The notes: generated from the sequence alone by a model not told the origin. Numbered from the stretch's first letter, positions 33,163 to 41,446 are shown. The stretch: 64,000 nt of DNA from Pseudooceanicola nanhaiensis DSM 18065 (GCF_000688295.1 NZ_JHZF01000019.1:1-64000), one strand, 5' to 3'. A program made the numbers and translations.

Positions 33163-33202
33163 GGCTGGCGTCCTTTCGAGTTTTGGTGAGAGGGAGTGGT
33201 GA

Positions 33203-33688
33203 CTAGGTTGACCGACAGAGCCGCGGATCGTTGGTGATGCTCGCGCCGAGCTGTTCGGCCATGTCGATGTAGGTGGTCAGCGACACGGACCTGCCGGGAC
33301 CCGAAGGTTCAGAGTCGTCCGATCCGTCCCGCGCCACCCGCGGCAGGTTCGCGAAGGCGATGACATCGGTGACGGGTCGGATATCGATGAACGGGGTCCC
33401 TTGTGCGACCGCGAGGGCGGCCAAGGGAAAGCGCTTGATCGGCGCGAAGGTCGACACGGTGGTCCAACCGAGATGGAGGAATGTCCCGCCCTCCCCGCAG
33501 ATCACATGCGCGTTAGGCAACAGCGCCGCCTGCTTCAGATAACCGAGATCACGTAGGACGGTCTCGCGCTCGCGCCGTTGTGCCTGCCCCGTCTGGCCGG
33601 TTCGGCGTAGTTCCTTGTGTCGCCACCACGAGGCAGCGGTCGCGCGCAATACGCGCAAGACACCTGTTTGCATGAGAATGCCCTTCAT
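33203..33688 (-). CDS. Hypothetical plasmid protein, 161 residues
   Basis: Starts MKGILMQTGVLRVLRATAASWWRHKELRRTG; a second ATG at residue 6 is possible. A basic helical N-terminus (residues 15-50) is followed by CGEGGTFLHLGWTTVSTFAPIKRFPLAALAVAQGTPFIDIRPVTDVIAFANLPRV. No known domain is recognised. It precedes ardC on the same strand with a 40-bp gap. Confidence 0.5.
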   Translation of the reverse strand: MKGILMQTGVLRVLRATAASWWRHKELRRTGQTGQAQRRERETVLRDLGYLKQAALLPNAHVICGEGGTFLHLGWTTVSTFAPIKRFPLAALAVAQGTPFIDIRPVTDVIAFANLPRVARDGSDDSEPSGPGRSVSLTTYIDMAEQLGASITNDPRLCRST

Positions 33689-33967
33689 CAGGAACGGCAG
33701 ACCGGAATCCGGCCCGGACCCATCTGAGGGACCTCAAAGGCCCTCATCCGTCAGTCACAAAACCCGAAGAACACTTTCACTCTTTAGGGATCTGATGCCG
33801 AGGAGCGTTAAATGCAAAGCTCATGAGAACGTAGGATCCTCCACTTTCCGGCATCAGACCCCAATGAGGAACAGGATCAGGCCCGGACACCCTCTTTCGG
33901 GCATCCTCAGGCCTGACCTCCCCCGGCCCTCCTCTTCCTCTCAAACCCCATGATTTCCGCAGGTGGC
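33689..33967. other. Structured non-coding stretch
   Basis: No gene is seen. A perfect 10-bp inverted repeat TCTGATGCCG / CGGCATCAGA spans 33791-33858 with a 48-bp interior, and CAGGCC/GGCCTG arms follow near 33875-33916. It could hold the promoter of the 161-residue gene or a small RNA; neither is shown. Confidence 0.35.
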
Positions 33968-33996
33968 TTGATTTTGTTCCTGTTATGTTCTATGTT
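33968..33996 (+). promoter_or_regulatory. Promoter with LexA (SOS) box in the spacer
   Basis: -35 TTGATT (33968-33973) and -10 TATGTT (33991-33996) are 17 bp apart. GTTC-CTGTTAT-GTTC (33976-33990) fits the alphaproteobacterial LexA site GTTC-N7-GTTC exactly and fills the spacer. The gene starts 30 bp downstream. Confidence 0.65.
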
Positions 33997-34025
33997 GAAA
34001 GCCACGCTAAGAAGGGAGATCCCCG

Positions 34026-34319
34026 ATGGAAAGCACCACTTACGCCCTGCCCGCGACGCCAAAGCAGATCGCCTATGCGCGCGCACTGGCCCTTCGCAAC
34101 CAGACGCTTCTGCCGTGTGAGGTTCAGCAAGATCGGCGCTCCTTGAGCGCCTGGATCGACGCACAGGCCAAGCTGAAGCCGGGCACGCAGGACAGCCGCC
34201 CGACATCAAAGCAGGTCGCCTTTGCCGAGCGCCTCGCCCGCATCAAGCGCCGCGCCGTGCCGGACGAATGCTTCCGCGACAAGGAGCTGATGTCGAAGTG
34301 GATCGATGGGAACAAGTGA
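34026..34319 (+). CDS. Small protein with duplicated 35-residue motif, SOS-type promoter
   Basis: A 97-residue basic protein made of two copies of one motif: residues 11-45 (TPKQIAYARALALRNQ...SLSAWID) and 60-94 (TSKQVAFAERLARIKR...LMSKWID). The pattern (T/S)xKQ-h-A-hA-xx-LA ... hSxWID resembles short modules appended to topoisomerases and to DUF3072-like proteins, presumed nucleic-acid binding. An AGGGAG ribosome-binding site lies upstream, and a LexA box overlaps the promoter, so it is probably induced by DNA damage or ssDNA entry. Function not known. Confidence 0.6.
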   Translation: MESTTYALPATPKQIAYARALALRNQTLLPCEVQQDRRSLSAWIDAQAKLKPGTQDSRPTSKQVAFAERLARIKRRAVPDECFRDKELMSKWIDGNK

Positions 34320-34347
34320 AGCTGGGTAGACCCCGCGCTGATCGAGA

Positions 34348-34509
34348 TTACTTCGGCCGATCGACAACGGATGCCCCGCCCGACTTGGCAAGCGCGATCA
34401 GGCTGGACTGGATTTTGGATGTGAAGACGGAACTGAACGTGCCGATGGGCGTGCGGTCCTCCCAGACAAAGGACCGCTCCAGAACATCGGTGTTGATCTC
34501 GTCCAGCAT
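34348..34509 (-). CDS. Possible 53-residue ORF or gene remnant
   Basis: Frame MLDEINTDVLERSFVWEDRT ... IQSSLIALAKSGGASVVDRPK. The composition looks coding (no rare runs, natural C-terminus), but the ribosome-binding site is weak and no family is recognised. It may be the tail of a gene broken during rearrangement. Confidence 0.3.
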   Translation of the reverse strand: MLDEINTDVLERSFVWEDRTPIGTFSSVFTSKIQSSLIALAKSGGASVVDRPK

Positions 34510-34530
34510 GACCCATTTGCGGACATGGGT

Positions 34531-34638
34531 TTATGACCCCACGCGCTGCGACTCGATCTGTGGCACCTCGATGATCAGCACGATGTTGACGAGCGTTGCC
34601 GCAACAAGCAGCCGGAGCGGGGTTCTGGTACACCCCAT
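34531..34638 (-). CDS. Small membrane protein, 35 residues
   Basis: ATG at 34638 with AGGAG close upstream, starting six bases after the VIT stop. Residues 5-23 (RTPLRLLVAATLVNIVLII) form one likely membrane helix, followed by a short polar tail. It may be a small partner of the VIT or P1B transporter or just a remnant; no family is known. Confidence 0.35.
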   Translation of the reverse strand: MGCTRTPLRLLVAATLVNIVLIIEVPQIESQRVGS

Positions 34639-34644
34639 TAACTC

Positions 34645-35346
34645 CTAGCCTACGGCGACCCCGAACAGCGCACCGACCCCGGCTGTCGCCGCCATTGCAA
34701 GCGCTCCCCATAGCGTGACCCGCGTGGCCCCACGGACGACGCCTGCGCCGCCGGCCGAAGCGCCCAATCCGCCAAGAACCGCAAGGCCAAGGATCGTCGA
34801 TCCCGCCACCAGGGGAGCGATCTGCGCCTCCGAGACCAGCAGCACGACGATCAGGGGCAGCACCGCCCCAACGGCGAAGGTCAGTGCGGACACCAGAGCC
34901 GCCTGGACAGGGCGGGCGGTAACGGTTTCCGAAATGCCGAGCTCGTCGCGCGCATGCGATCCGAGCGCGTCACGTTCAGTCAGTTGCACGGCAACCTTTT
35001 CCGCCAGGTCGCGGTCCAGCCCCCTTTCAACATAAATCCGGGTTAGTTCCTCGAGCTCGGCCTCGGGCGTTTCCTCGAGTTCACGGCTCTCTCGGGCGAG
35101 GTCCGCCTGTTCGGCGTCAGTTTGCGAGCTGACCGAGACATACTCCCCCGCCGCCATCGACATCGCGCCAGCCATAAGCCCGGCCAGCCCGGCGATCATG
35201 ACCTCGGGCTTGCCGGACCCGGCTGCGGCGACGCCGACGACGAGGCTCGCGGTCGAGACAAGACCATCGTTGGCGCCGAGAACGGCGGCCCGCAGCCAGC
35301 CGATGCGATGCACCATATGGATTTCAGAATGTGATAGACGGCTCAT
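34645..35346 (-). CDS. VIT1/CCC1-family iron/manganese transporter
   Basis: A 233-residue membrane protein of the VIT family. The first helix block (RAAVLGANDGLVSTASLVVGVAAAG) and second (MIAGLAGLMAGAMSMAAGEYVSVSSQTDAEQADLARE) are the family's signature and supply the metal-binding residues of the cytosolic domain along with the E-rich REELEETPEAELEELTRIY helix. Three further helices follow. VIT proteins move Fe2+/Mn2+ out of the cytosol. The start overlaps the P1B ATPase stop (ATGA at 35343-35346), so the two metal transporters are made together. Confidence 0.85.
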   Translation of the reverse strand: MSRLSHSEIHMVHRIGWLRAAVLGANDGLVSTASLVVGVAAAGSGKPEVMIAGLAGLMAGAMSMAAGEYVSVSSQTDAEQADLARESRELEETPEAELEELTRIYVERGLDRDLAEKVAVQLTERDALGSHARDELGISETVTARPVQAALVSALTFAVGAVLPLIVVLLVSEAQIAPLVAGSTILGLAVLGGLGASAGGAGVVRGATRVTLWGALAMAATAGVGALFGVAVG

Positions 35347-37259
35347 GGCGTGGCTCCTTGAACGATGTCAGCTTGCTCTGAAATGATCGCCTGGGGTTTG
35401 CCCGTAGCTGGCTCCTGTGGCGCGATGCGCAGCGCGCGCAGGGCGTTCAGGATCACGGCAACGTCGATCACTTCTTGCAGGAGCGCGCCCTGAACCGGCG
35501 TGAGGTAGCCGAAAGCGGCCGCGATCATGCCCATGACAGACAGGCCGATCCCGGCGACAACGCTTTCGACCGCGATCCGGCGTGAAGCCCGCGCGATCTC
35601 GATGCCGGGCCCCAGCCGGTCGATCCGGTCGACGAGCAGCACCACGTCGGCGGCCTCGGCCGAGGCCGCGGCGCCCCGTGCCCCCATTGCCACGCCTACA
35701 TCGGCTGCGGCCAGGGCGGGCGCGTCGTTGACACCATCACCCACCATCATCACCGGCCCGTGTTTACGCTCAGAGAGCACCAGCAACACCTTTTGATCCG
35801 GCGTCAGACCGGCCCGCAGCCCGTCGAGGCCCAGCCCTTCCGTCACACGCTCGGCCACGTCCGCGCGGTCGCCGGTGGCCAGCAGGATACGCGAGATCCC
35901 TTGGCGGCGCAGACCGTCCAGCATGGCACCCGCTCCCTCGCGCAGCGGGTCGGACATGACGAGGTGCCCGGCCATGTGACCGTCAACTGCCACTGCGACA
36001 AGGACCGATCCGGCGCCCTTGGCGGGGTGATCGCCCACCATCCGCCCGACCCGGGACGCCACGAAGCCGTCGCCCCCGACGATCACCTCGCGGTCCTCCA
36101 CACGACCCAAGACCCCTTCGCCCGGGATCTCAGCCACTTCTGTCGGAACGGGCAGTGTGAAGCCCTGTGCCTTGGCGGCGGTGACGATCGCTTGCGCGAC
36201 AGGGTGCTTGGAGGCCTGATCGAGCGCGGCCGCGAGGCGCAGGATGTCGTCCTCGTTCATGCCATCGTGGCTGTCGATCGAGATGATCTGCGGACGGCCA
36301 TCTGTCAGCGTCCCCGTCTTGTCGAGGATCAGCGTACGGATGCGCGCCATTGTCTCGAGCGGCCCTGCGCCCTTGATCAAAACGCCAAAATGCGCCGCAC
36401 GCGAGAGACCCGCGACCAGCGCAACCGGCACGGCAAGGATCAGCGGACAGGGCGTGGCGACCACCAGCACGGCGACCGCGCGGATCGGATCGCCTGTGAA
36501 CCACCAGGCCGCGAAGGCGATACTGACGGTGACGACCAGAAAGCCCAGCGACCAGCGGTCGGCCAGCCGGGACATCGGCGCTTTGGACGCCTGCGCTTCC
36601 TCGACCAGGCGAACGATCCCGGCATAGGTGCTGTCCTTGGCCTCGCGCGTCGCCGTCAGGTCGAAGGCCTCGCCCGCGTTGGTCGATCCGCTCATGGCGT
36701 CGGCCCCGCGCGCCAGCCGGACTGGGAGGGATTCGCCGGTCAGCGCCGCGGTGTCGAGGAAGGCGGTGTCGGACGTAACCGAACCGTCCACGGGAACGAC
36801 ATCGCCCTGCCGGATCAGCAGGCGATCGCCCGGTGCGATCTCCTCGAGAGGCACATCCTCAAGACCGCCGTTCCGGTGCCGCGTCGCGGTCCGGGGTACG
36901 CGAGATAGAAGATCCTTCATCGAACGACGTGCACGGCCCTCAGCGAAGGCTTCGAGGAAAGTGCCTCCAGAATACATGACTGCGACGACAGCCGCAGCCA
37001 AGGTCTCGCCGAAGACAAGCGCCGCCGACATCGACAGCGCGGCAACGATATCGAGGCCCACCTCGCCGCGCCCAATGCTGCGGACGATTTCGACCACAAG
37101 CGCTGCCAGCGCGGGAACAACTCCTGCAATCCAGATCAGGTTCGCAACCTCTGGTTGGCCCGCAAGGTAGAATGCGAGTCCCACGATCAGCCCGGTTGCG
37201 GCCATCAGCAGGAGTGCGGTCTTGAAGCGATCGGTACGGGTCTGTTCCATGCGGCTCAT
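35343..37259 (-). CDS. P1B-type heavy-metal ATPase with TPC motif
   Basis: A 638-residue metal-pumping P-type ATPase. All core motifs are present: TGES (actuator), DKTGTLTDG (phosphorylation Asp), and GDGVNDAPALAAADVGVAMG (hinge). The membrane metal site reads VVATPCPLILAVPVA, i.e. TPC, not the CPC of Cu/Zn pumps or the SPC of Co pumps; TPC is used by P1B-5 (Nia-like Ni/Fe) pumps, though no C-terminal hemerythrin domain is present here. There is no N-terminal heavy-metal-binding domain. It shares ATGA overlaps with ApbE upstream and VIT downstream. Likely exports a divalent metal; iron fits the neighbours. Confidence 0.85.
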   Translation of the reverse strand: MSRMEQTRTDRFKTALLLMAATGLIVGLAFYLAGQPEVANLIWIAGVVPALAALVVEIVRSIGRGEVGLDIVAALSMSAALVFGETLAAAVVAVMYSGGTFLEAFAEGRARRSMKDLLSRVPRTATRHRNGGLEDVPLEEIAPGDRLLIRQGDVVPVDGSVTSDTAFLDTAALTGESLPVRLARGADAMSGSTNAGEAFDLTATREAKDSTYAGIVRLVEEAQASKAPMSRLADRWSLGFLVVTVSIAFAAWWFTGDPIRAVAVLVVATPCPLILAVPVALVAGLSRAAHFGVLIKGAGPLETMARIRTLILDKTGTLTDGRPQIISIDSHDGMNEDDILRLAAALDQASKHPVAQAIVTAAKAQGFTLPVPTEVAEIPGEGVLGRVEDREVIVGGDGFVASRVGRMVGDHPAKGAGSVLVAVAVDGHMAGHLVMSDPLREGAGAMLDGLRRQGISRILLATGDRADVAERVTEGLGLDGLRAGLTPDQKVLLVLSERKHGPVMMVGDGVNDAPALAAADVGVAMGARGAAASAEAADVVLLVDRIDRLGPGIEIARASRRIAVESVVAGIGLSVMGMIAAAFGYLTPVQGALLQEVIDVAVILNALRALRIAPQEPATGKPQAIISEQADIVQGATP

Positions 37260-38236
37260 CTTCCCCCGGCTGAGGCGATTGCCGCTGGTTCTTCGGAAAA
37301 AAGACGCCCGACTCCCACGCCCATTGCATTCCCTTCATCATCGCGCAGAAGAAACAGGGCGTCGAGTCCACGTTGTCTTGCGAGGTCCGCACCCCTCTCC
37401 GCACCGAGCACCATCAGCGCCGTCGCCCAGGCGTCGGCCTCGGCACAGGTGCGGGCCACGACGGTGACGGAGGCCGGCGAGGCGATCAGCGGCGCGCCAC
37501 GTCTCGGATCCATGGTATGCGACAGGCGGCGCCCATGCACCTCGACCCAATGGCGGTAGTCACCGGAGGTCGCGACGGCGGCGTCCTGCAGCGCCAGAAC
37601 CGAATGCGGCGTCCGGCGATCAGGGTCCGGCGCTTCTACCGCGATGATCCATGCCTCGCCATCGGGGCGCAGGCCCATGGCACGCATCTCACCGTCGATG
37701 CCGACAAGGGCGTCGGCAATCCCATGATCGCGCAAGGTCTCGGCGAGCCGGTCGACACCGTGGCCCTTGGCGATGCCGTTCAGGTCCAGCGCGACGGGCG
37801 CGGTCTTGCGCAACTGCATCCCCTCGATCTCCAGCACCTCCTGAGCCGGGCGGCGGGGGGCGTCCATCGCGGCGCGGATACCCTCGGGCGCGGCGGCCCC
37901 GGGCCCGAAACCCCAGGCCGTCACCGCATCGCCCATGCCGATATCGAAGGCCCCGCCCGAGGCACGCCCGATCTCGAGCCCGAGGCGCAGGACCGCCCGC
38001 AGTTGCTCCGGCACCACCACCCAATCGCCCACCGGCGCCGCATTGATCCGCATGAGCGCGCTCTCCGCGTTCCACATCGACATCTGCGTGTCCACCTCGT
38101 CGACAGCCGCCTGAAGGGCGGCACGAATTGCATCCGTGTCGCGGACCCGATCCGCGAAGAACAGCGCCGACCAGCGCGTGCCCATGGCGGGGCCGTTCAG
38201 GGCGATGCGCGCGCGCTCAGTAGACATCTTCGACAT
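37256..38236 (-). CDS. apbE: FAD:protein FMN transferase
   Basis: A 326-residue ApbE protein that attaches FMN from FAD to a Thr/Ser of exported proteins. Family blocks are clear: GPAMGTRWSALFF near the start, VDTQMSMWNAESALMRIN, then GGAFDIGMGDAVTAWGFGPG, ALDLNGIAKGHGVDRLAETL, LVGIDGEMRAMG, TSGDYRHWVEVHGRRLSHTMDPRRGAPL (with the Asp near the metal site) and VVARTCAEADAWATALMVLG. No lipobox or clear export signal is seen. A plausible substrate is the DUF2271 protein two genes upstream, whose ITGAS motif resembles an acceptor site. Overlaps both neighbours. Confidence 0.9.
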   Translation of the reverse strand: MSKMSTERARIALNGPAMGTRWSALFFADRVRDTDAIRAALQAAVDEVDTQMSMWNAESALMRINAAPVGDWVVVPEQLRAVLRLGLEIGRASGGAFDIGMGDAVTAWGFGPGAAAPEGIRAAMDAPRRPAQEVLEIEGMQLRKTAPVALDLNGIAKGHGVDRLAETLRDHGIADALVGIDGEMRAMGLRPDGEAWIIAVEAPDPDRRTPHSVLALQDAAVATSGDYRHWVEVHGRRLSHTMDPRRGAPLIASPASVTVVARTCAEADAWATALMVLGAERGADLARQRGLDALFLLRDDEGNAMGVGVGRLFSEEPAAIASAGGR

Positions 38237-40424
38237 ACCGCCCCTCTGCCTTTAGGACTGCGGGCGTAAGCCCGGCAGGTGCGAGTATCTCGGCCAACGC
38301 ATCGCTCACGCCCGTGGCCATGTCGCGCCCGCCGCAGACCATCACACGCGCCCCGTCGCAGATAAGCCGGGCCACCTGCGCCGCGTCGGCGCGCAAGGCG
38401 TCCTGCACATAACTGCGCCGCGCGCCGCGCGAGACGGCGGTGACAAGCCGGGTCAACCGCCCCTCAGCCTGCCAGCCGGGCATCTCTTCGCCATAGAAGA
38501 AATCGCTGTCCGCATGCCGCATCCCGAAAAACAGGTGCACGGGCCTGTGCCGCGCATTGCCGCGGATGAAGCCCGCCAGCGGCCCGATGCCGGTGCCCGC
38601 CCCGATCAGGATCAGCGGGGTGAGACCGCGACCGGCGTGAAAGCCGGGATTGCGCCGCAGGAAGGCCCGGACCGTATCGCCCGGTTCCAGCGCGGTCAGC
38701 TGGCCCGAGGCCAGACCGCCCGGATGCTTGCGCACCACGATCTCGACGAACCCGTCGCGCCGGCCCGAGGCCAGCGAATAGAGGCGCGGCATCGGGCTGC
38801 CCTGCGGCAGGACGCCGATCAGGTCGCCCGCCTGGAACCGTGCGAAGCCCGTACCCGTCAGCCGTTGCCACGGCGTTGCGCGCGGCAGGGCGAAGCGCAG
38901 GATCGCGGCCCCCGCCTGCATCTCGGCCCCGTAGTTGCGCCGCGAGACGAGGGTCAATGTTTCGGTGCGCGGCGAAACGGGCTGGTGAGAAAGCTCGAGA
39001 GAGATGCCAAGCACCTCGCCAAGAGCTCGGCCCCAGCGCGCGAAATCCTGTGGCGATTGGCGGTCGATCGTGTCCAGCGGCATGAGTTCGGCCCAGCCCT
39101 TCGCCTGCGCCGCTGCCGCAACGGCCTTGGCGAAGGCGCAATAGGACGGAAAGCTGCGGTCGCCGAAGCCGAGCAGGGCCATCGGGATATCAGGCGCAGG
39201 GGCCGACGCGTTCATCCGGTCGAGGAGCCCCTTGGCCGAGGCGGGCGCCGCGCCATCGCCATAAGTCGCGGCGAGGACGATGATGCGCTCTGCACGGGCG
39301 TAGCGCTCTGGTGCGAAGCCCGACATCGGGCCAACATGGACGCCCTGCCCCGCTGCCGTCAGCGCGGCATGCAGGGTCGCGGCGAAGCCCCAGGTGCTGC
39401 CACCCTCGCTGCCGACAAGAATGATCGTCTCGGCACGGCCCGCGGGCTGGTTGCCCCGGATGCGCGGCCGCCCGCGCCGCCCGGCAAGCCAGATCAAGAC
39501 GCCGGTCACGCCCATCGCCGGCACTCCGAGCGCCATCATCCCGAGCACAAGGCCGAGCATCGCGGCCCCCTGCCCCGTGTGCAGCATGTAAATGGTTTCC
39601 GAGACGCGCTCCCACCCGGTCAGGTCGGCCCATGCCACGAGCGCGCCGGTTCCCTGGTCAAGATAGCCGGTGCCCCGGTCGGTCTTCAGTGTGAACACGT
39701 CCGTCGCATCGCCGGGATAGGGAAAGCTCAGTTCGCGCAGCTCGGCGACGGGCGTCTGCAGCAGCGTGGCCATCTGATCGAGAGCGAACCCAATCTCTCC
39801 GCTCACTTCGGTGGGATCAGCCGGCAGGACGCCACCGTCCGGCAAAAGATCGAAGGTGGAGGCTGTCATCCAGAGGGCGGTGGTGGAGGACAGAACGAGG
39901 CCGATGACGGCGATCCGGGCGATCTCGACATGCAGCCTGCCCGTGAACGGACCGCGCAAGGACGCGAACCAGTGCCGCCATCCGCCCGCCCGTCGCACGA
40001 CCAGCATAGCACCCGAGAGCGAGAGGACCAGCATCGCCGCGGCCCCGGCGGCCATGGCGATGCGCCCGCCATCCCCGAGGAAGAGCGAGCGATGAAAGTT
40101 GGTGAGCCAGCGAAGCGCCTGGTTCGGGTCGGCCGAGGCCACGCCCGCGCCCGTCGCCGGGTCGATCACGGCAGCACCCGGCGCGCCCTGATCGAACCAA
40201 TAGGCGGTGATCCGACCGGAGGGCGACCGCCGGATCTGCTCGACGCCCGGATAGACGACCTGGATGCGCTCCGCGAGGGTGGCGACTGTCAGGCCAGTCT
40301 CCACCTGCGGCGCGGTGATGCGCTCGACTGCCGGAAAGACCGAGAGCGCAGCGCCGCTCAGGCTCAGGATCGTGACGAGCGCGAGTGCCAGAAGACCCGG
40401 CCAGCGATGGAGTGTACGGATCAT
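38217..40424 (-). CDS. PepSY membrane protein fused to flavodoxin and ferredoxin-NADP reductase domains
   Basis: A 735-residue protein. The N-terminal 330 residues are a PepSY/PiuB-type membrane region with about four helices (first LLALALVTILSLSGAALSVF; later MAAGAAAMLVLSLSGAMLVV, IAVIGLVLSSTTALWMT, AMLGLVLGMMALGVPAMGVTGVLIWL). Residues about 335-480 are a flavodoxin (ILVGSEGGSTWGFA, LLGFGDRSFPSYCAFA) and about 490-735 a sulfite/cytochrome P450-reductase-like FNR module (RLYSLASGR, LILIGAGTGIGPLAGFI, FFGMRH, VCGGRDMATGV). It should move electrons from NADPH across the membrane. ATG at 40424 is preferred; an alternative GTG at 40439 overlaps the DUF2271 stop. Confidence 0.85.
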   Translation of the reverse strand: MIRTLHRWPGLLALALVTILSLSGAALSVFPAVERITAPQVETGLTVATLAERIQVVYPGVEQIRRSPSGRITAYWFDQGAPGAAVIDPATGAGVASADPNQALRWLTNFHRSLFLGDGGRIAMAAGAAAMLVLSLSGAMLVVRRAGGWRHWFASLRGPFTGRLHVEIARIAVIGLVLSSTTALWMTASTFDLLPDGGVLPADPTEVSGEIGFALDQMATLLQTPVAELRELSFPYPGDATDVFTLKTDRGTGYLDQGTGALVAWADLTGWERVSETIYMLHTGQGAAMLGLVLGMMALGVPAMGVTGVLIWLAGRRGRPRIRGNQPAGRAETIILVGSEGGSTWGFAATLHAALTAAGQGVHVGPMSGFAPERYARAERIIVLAATYGDGAAPASAKGLLDRMNASAPAPDIPMALLGFGDRSFPSYCAFAKAVAAAAQAKGWAELMPLDTIDRQSPQDFARWGRALGEVLGISLELSHQPVSPRTETLTLVSRRNYGAEMQAGAAILRFALPRATPWQRLTGTGFARFQAGDLIGVLPQGSPMPRLYSLASGRRDGFVEIVVRKHPGGLASGQLTALEPGDTVRAFLRRNPGFHAGRGLTPLILIGAGTGIGPLAGFIRGNARHRPVHLFFGMRHADSDFFYGEEMPGWQAEGRLTRLVTAVSRGARRSYVQDALRADAAQVARLICDGARVMVCGGRDMATGVSDALAEILAPAGLTPAVLKAEGRYVEDVY

Positions 40425-40435
40425 GGCCCTGCCCC

Positions 40436-40906
40436 TCACATGTCGTAGGAGAAGTTGGCGATGTAGCGCCGCCCGCTCACCGGCGTGCCCGCGCCCGCCG
40501 TCGTCAGCGGCACGGCCACCTCGTTCGGGCTGTCGCGCATATCCTCGACTGCCGCGTCGATGTGCAGCGTGTAGCCCGCATCGAACAGCGCGTCGGCCAG
40601 ATCGAGCGTGATCTCGAGACTGCGGCCCGCGCCGACGCTGGCGCCGGTGATACCGTTTACCTGCGCGGTATCGCCGCCCGTGGCACGGTACCAGTCGCTC
40701 AGATGCTCGTAGTACTTGGACTTGCCACCAGCCATCCAGAGACTGCCGACATAGGCGCCCGAGGCGTCGGTAACGTAAAGCGCGAGGTAAGCGCCGTCGC
40801 CACCATAGTTGTTAAGGGTGGTTGTGAGCGTCACGGGCCGTGCCATAGCGAGGCCGGGAAGCGTGAGTGCGGTGGTAAGCGCGAGCGTTGCGAGAAGTGA
40901 TTTCAT
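40436..40906 (-). CDS. DUF2271 periplasmic protein with ApbE-like acceptor motif
   Basis: A 156-residue exported protein. Residues 1-22 are a signal peptide (KSLLATLALTTALTLPGLAMA). The mature part is a DUF2271 fold: YGGDGAYLALYVTDASGAYVGSLWMAGGKSKYYEHLSDWYRA. Residues 84-90 read NGITGAS, close to the (D/N)xx(S/T)GA(S/T) flavinylation motif of NqrC/RnfG-type proteins, with Ser90 in the acceptor position. With apbE two genes downstream, it is probably a covalently flavinylated electron carrier that accepts electrons from the PepSY-flavodoxin-reductase. DUF2271 next to PepSY and ApbE genes is a known arrangement. Confidence 0.75.
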   Translation of the reverse strand: MKSLLATLALTTALTLPGLAMARPVTLTTTLNNYGGDGAYLALYVTDASGAYVGSLWMAGGKSKYYEHLSDWYRATGGDTAQVNGITGASVGAGRSLEITLDLADALFDAGYTLHIDAAVEDMRDSPNEVAVPLTTAGAGTPVSGRRYIANFSYDM

Positions 40907-40941
40907 GGGAATGATCCTTGTTCAGGGTGCTTCGGAGCTGT

Positions 40942-41322
40942 TCAGTTCACCTGAACCTGCGGAGGGGCGCCGTTTCCGAAGAGGCCGTTCTGCGGAGGAG
41001 CGACCGTTCCAGCGGGCGCGGGATTGCGGGCGCCACCGCGGTCGTCGTCATCATCCTCGTAGTCCATCTCGACGATCTGCAGCGTCGCCGGATCGAACTT
41101 CACCTCGATCTCGCGGCCATTCTGGTCTCGGCCTTCGATTTCGTAGCAGCCGTCGTCGATCTCGAAGTCGCGCACCGTCCAACCGTTCTGTTCGGCCATC
41201 TGCATGGCGGCCTCGCGCGGCTGCCACTGGTCACGGGGCGCATTGCAATCATCGTCGTCGGCCAGCGCAGCGCCGGCGGGCAAAAGTGCGATCAGGGCAA
41301 GGGCGGTCAGGGTCTTTTTCAT
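40942..41322 (-). CDS. PepSY-domain periplasmic protein, longer copy
   Basis: A 126-residue exported protein beginning MKKTLTALALIALLPAGAALADDDDC (signal peptide, residues 1-22). The PepSY unit is WQPREAAMQMAEQNGWTVRDFEIDDGCYEIEGRDQNGREIEVKFDPATLQIVEMDYEDDDDD. It is a clear paralogue of the protein at 42845-43162 but has an extra Gly/Pro-rich tail. Both paralogues have two cysteines in the same places (DDxCN/F and DDGCYEI), a likely disulfide. Proposed to bind an extracytoplasmic ligand or modulate the reductase. The start at 41322 is fixed by the signal peptide. Confidence 0.8.
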   Translation of the reverse strand: MKKTLTALALIALLPAGAALADDDDCNAPRDQWQPREAAMQMAEQNGWTVRDFEIDDGCYEIEGRDQNGREIEVKFDPATLQIVEMDYEDDDDDRGGARNPAPAGTVAPPQNGLFGNGAPPQVQVN

Positions 41323-41367
41323 GGCAAGGGGTCCTTTCGTTTGATGAGACCAATCTGGCACCCCGAC

Positions 41368-41416
41368 CTGAGGGCATCCTGACGCCCCAGCGATTCCTGC
41401 TTCAGCTTGCCGTCAG
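41368..41416. promoter_or_regulatory. Paired inverted 17-bp sites before second PepSY gene
   Basis: CGTCAGGATGCCCTCAG (minus strand, 41368-41384) and CTTCAGCTTGCCGTCAG (plus strand, 41400-41416) face away from each other with starts 32 bp apart. The same arrangement occurs at 43214-43263 next to the two-component genes. Confidence 0.55.
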
Positions 41417-41418
41417 GA

Positions 41419-41446
41419 AAATGGCCCCGCCGATGATGACGGGGCC
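41419..41446 (-). terminator. Hairpin after ferric-reductase-like gene
   Basis: GGCCCCG ... CGGGGCC with a 10-base loop, followed on the minus strand by ATTTTCC. It lies between the ferric-reductase stop and the paired regulatory sites, so the PepSY/DUF2271/ApbE unit probably starts its own transcript downstream of here. Confidence 0.55.
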
